Shown here: piece by piece, positions 10,942-20,500 of the stretch
How the letters are laid out: each line of letters opens with the position of its first letter
Numbering within the stretch: the first letter of the stretch is position 1
Assembly (NCBI GenBank): GCA_949318235.1
Contig: OX439131.1
Span: forward strand, 48,212,422 to 48,276,421
Source: Ecdyonurus torrentis
Lineage: Eukaryota > Arthropoda > Insecta > Ephemeroptera > Heptageniidae
DNA length: 64,000 bases
Direction of reading: 5' to 3'
Program-made: the position numbers and the translations under genes
The notes under the pieces: generated by a model
Told to the model about the DNA's origin: nothing
What the model saw: only the letters and a program-made list of their open reading frames with translations
Database searches by the model: none

Positions 10942-13900
10942 ATGGGTGATACACAAGAAAACAAAACAAAGTTGAAAATTCGCACCGGAATAGATGCAGG
11001 AGCAAGTTTTCACAGCATAATCTACGATATAGAAAATGAGGTGGTAGGTAAAAAATTGTCATATGTTGATTTGGCTTATGTAGAGCGCAAGTATTTACAT
11101 TATACTATGAAATGTTGGCTGCATGAAATTACTGAGTTTTTACAAGAAAGCCTGGAAAGTGATAAAAATTCTATTATAAATTTATTAAATGAAAGTGATT
11201 TAAAATTAAAAAGTCTGGAAAATGTCTTACCAAGCTCAAAATATTTTTATAGATTTAATGAATTAAATATTAATTTAGAATTGAAACAAATGATAATATT
11301 GAGATTTAGGAAGCTATGTATTAGCGAACTCTCAAATTATGAACTTGCCGTGGAAGAAATTACTTTTATAAATGATTTTATTGAATTAATTGCAAATTCA
11401 GAACATTATGAAAATTGTACTATTGTATTTAAAATATCAAATTTTGTTAATAAGGAAACAAACTTCAGACAATTTCTTGAAACAATTATTAGTGCTAAAT
11501 GGGAAGTAAAACCATTTGAATCTTTAAAAAAAAATGCTGAAAAATTAGCAGAAAGGGCAACTTATTACTTTGAAGATAAAATTAGAGACTGTTTGAAGTA
11601 TACTACTTTGAATGTAATTTTAGAGATAAAAGAAAATATGAATAGAACGTACTTAGAAATATTTGGTGGTGTATTATACATATCAGAATATTTGGCCAAA
11701 ATAGAATCACAATTTATTAAAAACGAAAAAATTACAGAAATTCATATCGTTGCACCATACAGCATTCATTTCGACGTTTGTCTTAAACAGAAAATTTGGC
11801 ATGGCAAGAATTTGGTGCTGTGTACTAAAAATTTATTTATAAAAGGCAAGGTTGAAATAGACGTATCTGGAAATGATGGAACTAAACTTAATTTAGATGA
11901 AAAGCATGGGAAATTCCCAGGAGACGATGGAAAAGATGGTGATGATGGAAATTGTGGGGAAAGTGGAGGAAATGTACTAATCATGGCTAACAATATTTTT
12001 AATTCTGAAAATTTTTGTATTATTTCTAATGGAGGGGCAGGCTCTAATGGACAAAATGGGGGTGATGGCAAAAACGGCAAAGACGGAAAAGGTATAGAAA
12101 AAACAGAAATGTTAGAAATGTTTCCATCATTTGCTAAATTAAGAGGTAAAAGTGCAGGCAGCAACCGAAAGAAAAGTATACAAAACATTAAAAGTCGTTG
12201 TGACAAGAAGTGCAATTTTATTTGGGAGCACCAAGACGCATGGTATGTTGGTGATAACTACATAGAGGGTGAGACATCATCTGGACAATCAATTGTAATG
12301 TCATCATACAATTGTATGTATCTAATAACTAAATACGCATACTTTTTATACAAAGGCAACCCAGGACAATGTGGAGGGAAGGGAGGAAAACCTGGCTTTG
12401 GGGGTGAAGGCGGATTTGAGGGAAGTGTTGAAATTGTTCAGGAATATAAAAAAGAATCTGGAATTAAAACTAAAATGGAACGAGGCACTAATGGCCAAAC
12501 CGGAACAGGCGGAATTTGTGGGATGCCAGGACTTGATGGCTGGGATATGGGATATGCAGACAAAAGTTATTGGACAGAAGAATGTTTTTATGGATTGAGC
12601 AAGACTAGTAAACTGAGAGTTGCAATAGATTCTAAAGAATCAGACAGTGTGTGGTGCTTTAAAAACAAGTGTTACTGTGATATTCGATCTTGTGGTAGCA
12701 CTGATGAAACACAAAAGAAATTTACACAATCACGCAATGAGACTGAAAAACTAACAAGAAATGTTTGTTCAATAACTGAAAAGAAAAAGAATATTTCCAT
12801 GGATAGTATAAAACAAAACTATTCATCACGATTAAATTGTACGTTACTTTTAGAATTAAACAACGTAGCAGAAAATTTATCACAAACCTCAAAACTCACA
12901 AATAAAATTAATGTAGACTTTCAATCAAATGTTACTACAAAAGTAAACGAAATGCGTCTAACTTCCTATTCCACAAAAATAAATCAATCTACAAATAGCT
13001 ATAAAAGTAAAAATAATAAAGAAATAGGTGCTACTTTAGGTAAAACAGTAAAATCTATTAATACAAACATTAAGAATGATAATATGGATTTGAAAAGACA
13101 ATTTGTCAATGTGGATTTATTTGCGATTAAAAATATAAATGAAAAAATACAACATTTAAAGCAAATTAGGAAACGTGCTTTGGAACTTAATAACTCAGAA
13201 ATAGAATTCGATACTGGAAATAATTTGTATAATATAGCTTTAAGAAGAAGAAAATTGCTGAGTCTTAATAACATTATTCAATCTGTAAACGTTGAAACCA
13301 TTGAAGGTATTGAAAATAAATATATACCTAAGTGTATGTATTTAGTAGAGGATACTAAAGCATCGAAAAGCCCCATATTACAATATTTTACAGATATTAA
13401 AACTGAAAAATTAAAAAATGCTGAAAAATTAATAAATTATTTAAAGTCTTTGTTACAGAAAGATGAAACAAATTCAATTAAAAAGGATTCTAATTTTTTG
13501 GACCAATTCATAACAAAATTGATATTAGATAATTTTGAAAACAATGTTGATCGTTTCACTCCTTTTTTATCTTTCCTCCAAACTAGTTATAATAAGGGCA
13601 ACAAACAAGAAGATGTACTTGAAGAGCAATTAGAACTTAGCAAATTTGAAAATACAATGCAAAAGGACAAAGAATCGTATAAAATTAAAATTGTAGAAAA
13701 ATTTAAGCAATTAAAAAATCATTTACAAGATAAATTTTCAAGCAAAAAATCGTATTGCGTTTGGGCAAAGTATGAAAAATTAGATGAACTTTTGACTGCA
13801 ATTTTTAAAACGTTTAATGAAGATGGCTGTAAACTTTCTTCTTATCGAGACTTAGTAAGTTACAAGGAAGCAATAAATTTTTATTTTCTGGAATTTCTTG

Positions 13901-16900
13901 ATGATTTTGAAAAATGCTATTTGCACACATTTGACGCTTCTCAAGAAAATGATTTCATATATGTGTTAAATCGTGGTGTGCTTTATGAATCAATGGTAAT
14001 TGATTATGAATATTATAACTTGAATCAATATAGACTTAAAATATCAATGTTATATGATACTACAATTCTTGATGTGAATTTGCTAGATTCTGAAACCAAA
14101 TTGAATGATTATACTCTTTCATTTAAGGTTGATAAAGAAAGTTTACATGAACAAAAGAAAAAAATTTGTTATTTTGATAAAAATTTTGTCACGTACTTAG
14201 AAAATGCCTTTAAAAAATGCAATTATACAGATTTGTATGCAAAGGTTAGTAAAATCTCGACGTATTATAAATTTCCACCACACTTGCTGTTACATTCTTT
14301 ATATAATGTTTTTAAAATTGATGCTGTTCGTGTGCCAATTGTTGTCATGAGCATTATTTTAAATGAAATTATTGAATCATATATTTTTGATCTAAGTACT
14401 TTTAATGTTTTGGCTTGGATTGTTTCCTCAAATGAGCAAAATGACTGGATATACGAAATATTATTTCTTCAGTTAGAAAATTGTTGCAGAAAATGTTTAA
14501 AAGATGAGAAATTAAATATTATGCATCATTTAAAACTAATTAAAGAATTAGAAATTCAAATATTTCTATATTATCAATTAAAAAACACGACCTCCAAATT
14601 AACTAATTTTGAAGACGTTATTTATATTTTAAAAATGCTTGGAACAATCACTTCATTTGATATAAGTGTTTTAGATAATGTTATGCTACTTGACTGGAAA
14701 TATATTTTGGCAAATGAATATTATATGTTCAACCTTAAAAAAATATATTTAAAATATTCTGATGATGATTTGTTGGGAGATGTATATCGTATCTCAGTAC
14801 TTTGCAATTTAATTGGTGATAAGAAAGTAAAATTATTGTTTAAGACTATTTCTCTTGCAATTGACATAACAAGTTCTGAAAATATAACTGATTTACTGAT
14901 AAAACTAATTAATGGTCAGTATAACTTTGATGAATGTATTAAACTTCTTTCCAAAAGTAAAAGCATACACAGTTTAAAAGGAACATTTGATTTTGAAAGC
15001 ATACGCAATGCAAACAAAATTATTTCCGATATAAAAAGTAATTTCAATAACTCTATTTCAATCTTAACAAATTTAGATGCAACATATAAAATTATAAATA
15101 GAGTCAATGATTGTCGTAACAGTCTAAAATTGCAAGACTTTAGAGAGGATCAGTTTGTTTTTTCGAAAAAGTATATTTATAAATTAAATTTACCTGATGG
15201 ATTCTCTAACACAACATTAGAAATTCTAAAACATGTTTCAGGAATTAATCTAGAAGAGTGCACTAGAAGAATTGATTTTAATAATTTTACGTTGGATGAT
15301 ATTAAAAAATACATAAGGAAATATAGATCAATTTATCAATTCATGTTATCAGATGAAATGGTATTTGAACTTTTATCACTGTTTGACAGAGCTGTACAAC
15401 TTTTACGAAATTTTCAACTACGTGATACACAAAAAATTGCAATTGTCTTACTATTGAACAACGAAAACAATATATTAGCTGAAGTAAGTACAGGAGAAGG
15501 AAAGTCTCTCATTGTAGCTGCTGTTGCCATTTTCAAAGCTATTCTTGGTAATACAGTCGATATAATAACTAGTTCATCCATGTTAGCAATGAGAGATGCA
15601 ATATCTGAGCCACCAAAGGGATGCAAAGATTTATATAAAATTTTTAATGTTACTGTTTCACACAACTGTTTTGATGACGTTGACAAACGGAAAAAAGCAT
15701 ATGCAGAAAATACAGTTATTTATGGACAAATTTCAAACTTTCAACGTGATTATTTATTAGACACTTTCTATAACAAAAACATATTAGGAGATCGAAAGTA
15801 TGATAGTGTTATAGTAGATGAAGTTGATAGTATGTTGTTAGATAAGGGAAATAACATGCTATATTTGTCACATGATTTACCAGGACTAGACAGACTTGAG
15901 CAACTGTATGTTTTTATTTGGCAAATAATTACATCCAACACAGCCTACCTACACAAATCTGATGTGAAAGAATCAGTTGTTAATGCAATTTTTAATACAA
16001 TAATTAGGAACGACTTGCATGTTATTAATTCAGAGCTTACAAGTGATGATATTGACGGCTTATGGGATGACCTTTACCTTTCTAATGTAATTGACGAAAT
16101 TGGACGAGTTCTTATAAGGTCAGTAACAGAACTAAATGACATGAAATTCTTATCCGAAAAGTATCAAAAATATAAAGATAAAATAATTTACTTTATTGAA
16201 AATCATTTAAATTTTAAACCTGTATTACTTGTTCCAAATTACCTAATTGATTTTATAATGCTACATTTGGATAGCTGGATAGACAATGCTATGATTGCCA
16301 AATTAATGGATGAAGGAAAAGACTACATTGTAGATGTTGACAGAACAAAATGTCATCCTGATCGATACCCTATGATAACAATTATAGATAGAGATACAGG
16401 ATCAGATCTAAGTAACTCTCAGTGGGATGAAGCTTTGCATCAATTTCTTCAGATTAAACATGGTTGCAAATTATCACTTCAGTCATTAAAGGCTGTTTTT
16501 ATTTCAAATGTCACTTTTTTTAAAAAATATAACAAACTGTATGGGTTAACTGGAACACTAGGCTCTAAAGTAGAAAGAGAACTTTTAAAATATATTCATT
16601 TAGTGGATTTTGTTACAATTCCAACTGAAAAGTCTAGAAAATTTATAGAAGATGCACCAGTTGTTTGCACAGAATATGAATACTGGCTGGAAGAGTTAGT
16701 GATTAAAACAAAGCCACGAATAGAAAATAATCAATCTGTGCTTCTTATTTTTGACACCATTAAGGAATTGAAAGATGCTGAAAGAAAATTTAGAGAAAAG
16801 AATGTATGCAATGAAATTAAAATTTATCAGAGAGACTATGAAGAATTTCAACTTACTCAAGGCAATGAAAGTCTTAAATCTGGAATAATAATATTGGCTA

Positions 16901-17535
16901 CTAACCTTGCAGGACGTGGTACAGATATTAAGTTAACAGATGAAGTTGTTAATTCAGGTGGCTTACATGTTTGTTTAACATACTTACCTCGTAATTGTAG
17001 GATTGAGCAACAAGCATTTGGACGAGCTTCACGTTGCGGGGAACCAGGAAGTGGCCAGTTGATTATTTTCAATTCAAATACAGACTCCATAACATCAATC
17101 GTTAAACTAAAAACAGAAAGAGATATCGAAGAATGTTTAAGGTTAAATGAAATAAAACATTTTTATAGAACTCAAATTTTAGTCGAAGAAAAATATTTCG
17201 AGGAATTCACACAATTGTTCAAAAAAAAGAAAACTGAATTAGAACATTTAGAAGTCTATAGTGAAATTAAAGATATTTTATTAAATGGTTGCGTAAATAA
17301 TTGGGCGTTCTGGCTTGATAAATATAGCAGAAAAAATATACACAAAGATCAAAGTGAGGAAGTCACAAAAAGCTTTAATTTATTTTTACTAAAAATAAAA
17401 GAGTTAGAGTACAAAGGACCATATCCAACATCTGCAAAAGTAAAAAGCTTTTTAAGACAATGTGGTTCAATTTCAACATCTCTGCTACCCTTACCGTTAT
17501 GTGTATCATTTGGAAGTAAAATATCAAACATTTGA
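10942..17535 (+). CDS. Giant SecA-like ATPase with glycine-rich N-terminal region (2,197 aa)
   Basis: The C-terminal half is an unmistakable SecA-type DEAD motor. A SecA-like helix (SLFDRAVQLLRNFQLRDTQ, about 1477) leads into Walker A AEVSTGEGKS (1513-1522). Next are DYLLD (about 1600), Walker B VIVDEVDS (1623-1630), a shortened preprotein-binding-like part, YIVD...DRDTG and QWDEALHQFLQIKHG (about 1795-1840), YGLTGT (1867-1872), ATNLAGRGTDIK (1986-1997) and QAFGRASRCGEPGSG (2024-2038). All ATP-binding and arginine-finger positions are kept, so ATPase activity is likely. Residues about 308-540 hold glycine-rich patches (SNGGAGSNGQNGGDGKNG), not true collagen triplets. The middle (600-1450) is helical and unrecognised. 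No signal peptide or membrane segment is seen, so a cytosolic place is likely. SecA drives protein export in bacteria and plastids; here the substrate is unknown. The gene has no intron and abuts the next frame, probably as one protein. Confidence 0.9.
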   Translation: MGDTQENKTKLKIRTGIDAGASFHSIIYDIENEVVGKKLSYVDLAYVERKYLHYTMKCWLHEITEFLQESLESDKNSIINLLNESDLKLKSLENVLPSSKYFYRFNELNINLELKQMIILRFRKLCISELSNYELAVEEITFINDFIELIANSEHYENCTIVFKISNFVNKETNFRQFLETIISAKWEVKPFESLKKNAEKLAERATYYFEDKIRDCLKYTTLNVILEIKENMNRTYLEIFGGVLYISEYLAKIESQFIKNEKITEIHIVAPYSIHFDVCLKQKIWHGKNLVLCTKNLFIKGKVEIDVSGNDGTKLNLDEKHGKFPGDDGKDGDDGNCGESGGNVLIMANNIFNSENFCIISNGGAGSNGQNGGDGKNGKDGKGIEKTEMLEMFPSFAKLRGKSAGSNRKKSIQNIKSRCDKKCNFIWEHQDAWYVGDNYIEGETSSGQSIVMSSYNCMYLITKYAYFLYKGNPGQCGGKGGKPGFGGEGGFEGSVEIVQEYKKESGIKTKMERGTNGQTGTGGICGMPGLDGWDMGYADKSYWTEECFYGLSKTSKLRVAIDSKESDSVWCFKNKCYCDIRSCGSTDETQKKFTQSRNETEKLTRNVCSITEKKKNISMDSIKQNYSSRLNCTLLLELNNVAENLSQTSKLTNKINVDFQSNVTTKVNEMRLTSYSTKINQSTNSYKSKNNKEIGATLGKTVKSINTNIKNDNMDLKRQFVNVDLFAIKNINEKIQHLKQIRKRALELNNSEIEFDTGNNLYNIALRRRKLLSLNNIIQSVNVETIEGIENKYIPKCMYLVEDTKASKSPILQYFTDIKTEKLKNAEKLINYLKSLLQKDETNSIKKDSNFLDQFITKLILDNFENNVDRFTPFLSFLQTSYNKGNKQEDVLEEQLELSKFENTMQKDKESYKIKIVEKFKQLKNHLQDKFSSKKSYCVWAKYEKLDELLTAIFKTFNEDGCKLSSYRDLVSYKEAINFYFLEFLDDFEKCYLHTFDASQENDFIYVLNRGVLYESMVIDYEYYNLNQYRLKISMLYDTTILDVNLLDSETKLNDYTLSFKVDKESLHEQKKKICYFDKNFVTYLENAFKKCNYTDLYAKVSKISTYYKFPPHLLLHSLYNVFKIDAVRVPIVVMSIILNEIIESYIFDLSTFNVLAWIVSSNEQNDWIYEILFLQLENCCRKCLKDEKLNIMHHLKLIKELEIQIFLYYQLKNTTSKLTNFEDVIYILKMLGTITSFDISVLDNVMLLDWKYILANEYYMFNLKKIYLKYSDDDLLGDVYRISVLCNLIGDKKVKLLFKTISLAIDITSSENITDLLIKLINGQYNFDECIKLLSKSKSIHSLKGTFDFESIRNANKIISDIKSNFNNSISILTNLDATYKIINRVNDCRNSLKLQDFREDQFVFSKKYIYKLNLPDGFSNTTLEILKHVSGINLEECTRRIDFNNFTLDDIKKYIRKYRSIYQFMLSDEMVFELLSLFDRAVQLLRNFQLRDTQKIAIVLLLNNENNILAEVSTGEGKSLIVAAVAIFKAILGNTVDIITSSSMLAMRDAISEPPKGCKDLYKIFNVTVSHNCFDDVDKRKKAYAENTVIYGQISNFQRDYLLDTFYNKNILGDRKYDSVIVDEVDSMLLDKGNNMLYLSHDLPGLDRLEQLYVFIWQIITSNTAYLHKSDVKESVVNAIFNTIIRNDLHVINSELTSDDIDGLWDDLYLSNVIDEIGRVLIRSVTELNDMKFLSEKYQKYKDKIIYFIENHLNFKPVLLVPNYLIDFIMLHLDSWIDNAMIAKLMDEGKDYIVDVDRTKCHPDRYPMITIIDRDTGSDLSNSQWDEALHQFLQIKHGCKLSLQSLKAVFISNVTFFKKYNKLYGLTGTLGSKVERELLKYIHLVDFVTIPTEKSRKFIEDAPVVCTEYEYWLEELVIKTKPRIENNQSVLLIFDTIKELKDAERKFREKNVCNEIKIYQRDYEEFQLTQGNESLKSGIIILATNLAGRGTDIKLTDEVVNSGGLHVCLTYLPRNCRIEQQAFGRASRCGEPGSGQLIIFNSNTDSITSIVKLKTERDIEECLRLNEIKHFYRTQILVEEKYFEEFTQLFKKKKTELEHLEVYSEIKDILLNGCVNNWAFWLDKYSRKNIHKDQSEEVTKSFNLFLLKIKELEYKGPYPTSAKVKSFLRQCGSISTSLLPLPLCVSFGSKISNI
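17520..17535 (+). other. Junction of the two giant frames (one-base offset)
   Basis: The first frame ends FGSKISNI then TGA (17533-17535). The second frame is open from 17520 (after a TAA at 17517-17519) and is shifted by -1. No ATG opens the second frame until codon 72 (17745), yet its first 71 codons look like a real helix-turn-helix (TPR-like) pair. No classic XXXYYYZ slippery heptamer is present. A single-base indel (in the genome or the assembly) is the simplest reading; a -1 programmed shift is possible. Confidence 0.6.
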
Positions 17536-20500
17536 ATGATGAAAATAATACACAATGGGAAAATTGGATCATTGACCAGTATACACAAGTGAAAATAGCA
17601 AAATCGTTATTTAGTAGAGATTTTATTGACCAAGCTTTAGAGTTACTATTAAAAATATTAGAAAAGGAACCTCATTGCAATGAATTAACACATTATTATT
17701 TGTCAGCAATATACTTGTCGCAAATCGATTGGTCTCAAAAACAAATGGACTCAAATAAAAAACTCTATTTTAATGACGTTGTTAACTCAAATTTATACAA
17801 TCTAATGAATATAAATATACTAACTGCTAGTCAAAAGATCGAAAATTTGTATCAAAATAGTTTACAGACCTGTGCAATTTTAAATGAAATTAGGGAAAAT
17901 AAATTTGAAGATATATCATCCATTGTTCAAGTTGATGCTTTAGGGAAACAAAAAGAGATAACTGGGCAAATATATGGATTATTTATCAGATCTATAAATG
18001 ATATGTTAGGTCATCAACTAACACCACATAATTTTGTTAGATCAGACATTGATGTTTTCACTGGTGAAAAGATTTTTAGTGAGGTACAAGATTGCTTTAA
18101 CTTATCTGAAATTAATTTTGATCACCTTGAAAACAATGTTGTTTTCATGGCAAAAGAAAATTTATTTGATATAACCAGTCTTAAAAATATATTAGAGAAA
18201 AATAAGAGTCCGTTTCAAATCAAGAATTTTGAGGATGACTTGAAAAAAGAATTGACTATACCATCTCGTGAAGATTTCTGGGATGAACTTTACAGGGGAA
18301 ATATTTTGATATGCCATGAAGAGTTTGTTTGTGTGTATTATAATAAATTAAAAATGGTTGACCCGTCATTTGAGAGTTCTTTAAAAACAGATGTTAAAGA
18401 TAACAATATTCCTATAGTTTTATATGAAGCAAATAAGAGATCAATATTTTTTAAATATCCATTAGCAATGTCTTTTGATTCTCAACTATTTTCAAAAGCT
18501 ATTTTTATTAAACATGCAACAAAAAAAAGATTTGATTTTCTTTTAAAATATAATGTTATCGAGATAAATGAAAAAGCTGAATTGGATACTTGTAAAGTTA
18601 GCAGTGTGCAGTTTTCACAATTTGATAGCGTTTGTTTCGATGATTTTATTACACCGACAATCTCTATAAAAGATGTAGAATACATAATTAAATCGTTGTG
18701 TGAAGTGAATATTCTGGAAAAAATTAATAATGAACGCTTCAAACTGTTAAATAGTAACCTTAGACTTATTCCGAAAGAACACTTAATATATGAACAACAT
18801 ATATCTCGAGTATTAAAGTTTAAATTTATTTATAGATTACAGTTAATTTCACTAGTTGAGCAAATTAATAAAAAAGATTTTCCAATTACTATATCTCTGA
18901 AGACAAATCCATATAGTAAACTAATATTTGATTTAGTGAACAAAAATGTCATTGTCTCTCCAAAAGTGACAGAAGATAAAGATATGATCGAACAGATGAT
19001 TAAACGTAAATACACTCGCTTTATATCAAAGGAAAATCTAAAAAAAGAATTTCTGGCAATTGGTATTGTTGAAAACGAGGAACTTGCAGATTTCTTGATA
19101 GATGAATTAAAGGAAAAAAATTGGGTTTTACCAACTACCTGGGATTTAATTGAAGAGTTTTACAAAAGAATATTTTTTTCAATTCCATCCTTGTTTGATA
19201 CAAAAATTTGGGATAATTTGCTATGTAATGTTTTATGTGACTTGTATAAATCTTCTAAAAATTTATTAGAAATTGCAAATATAATTGACAGAAAACCACT
19301 ATCTAATCATTTTGAGTCAATTAATCTTACTGTTGCGTTAATGCTTAACAATAAACTTATTTTATCAAGTACTGACGTTCAAAATCATATTTTTAATGAA
19401 ATTACTAAGGCAAAGTCTTGTTTGTTGACCTTAAATCATCCAACAGCCTTTCTACGTTCATTAACAGAATTTAATCTAGAAGGAGATTTTATTATAGAAA
19501 TTGAAAAATTTAAACTTAATGGTTTTGATCACACTATAATTACATGTGAGAAGAAATATACAATTCAAATGGTTTCTGGCACATTAGCAGTAGTAACTCT
19601 TGGCATATTGCAATGTGCGTTGGGTTTTGCTGTACTCGTATATTCGACTGGAACTATGACACACTTCGGCAATGCCTTAATAAGTGAAGGTATTGGAGAC
19701 ATTATATATTCAGCATTTTGTTTTAAATCTGGTTACTTTAACTGGACAGATTACGGACACCATAAATTGGCAAGTGTGGCAACGACAGCTGCAACATTTG
19801 GATTTGCTGCGTATTTATCAAAAGGAACCTATCTTTCTCGATATGGATACGAATCTGCTGGTAGAGGCTTTTTCATTGAAACTGGACAAGAACTTGCGAT
19901 GTCCAAGGGAACTGATTTAATTAAAACTCTTGGTGTTCAGCAACTTTGCGCAACTGGTGGAAAACTAATGCTAGGTAAACTTGCTGAATCAGTCGTCCTT
20001 GCAGGATTTAACTATTTTGCAGACACTAAAATAAAAAGTACAATGAATGGTCTATGTAAAGCTTTAGCTTCTAGAATTATAGGAGAAATAGACAGAAAAC
20101 TTTATAAGCATGAAATAAATGACGTTGTAAAGGAACTAATACAAATTTGTGGGCCTAGTGTTGCTAAATCTCAAATTATAACAGCAATAGCACAGCATTT
20201 TAATACGGATTCTAATTTCCTAAAAGACTTTAAAAAATACATCGGAAAAATATGTGGAGTAGCTATGACTGGAATTAGTGAAGCATCAAAGAAAATAAGT
20301 CGTGCTTCAGGCAAAGGGGATTTTGCAACAGTTTCGTTGATCATACGTATTGTGTCTGATGGTACTAAATATGCTCTCAGTGCTAAAAATATTTTATCAC
20401 TTAAAAACTCAGTAAATAATACTTTAAATGATATAATGAAAGATTTAATACAGAAAACTAAAGAAATTAAAAAAATGGATAAAACTTTTGAAGATAACAT

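Noticed and set aside
10189..10942. Fusion of the 346-aa ORF with the SecA-like ORF by splicing
   Set aside because: The upstream stop lies before the donor, and in-frame stops precede the downstream ATG.
11766..12215. 149-codon minus-strand frame
   Set aside because: It is the shadow of the glycine-rich coding region of the SecA-like gene (Gly codons read as Pro/Ser in reverse).
11872..12560. Collagen triple helix
   Set aside because: Glycines are not spaced every third residue over any long run.
17516..17579. A 64-nt intron bridging the two giant frames
   Set aside because: The donor is weak and the join would run into a TGA after three codons; it does not enter the second frame.
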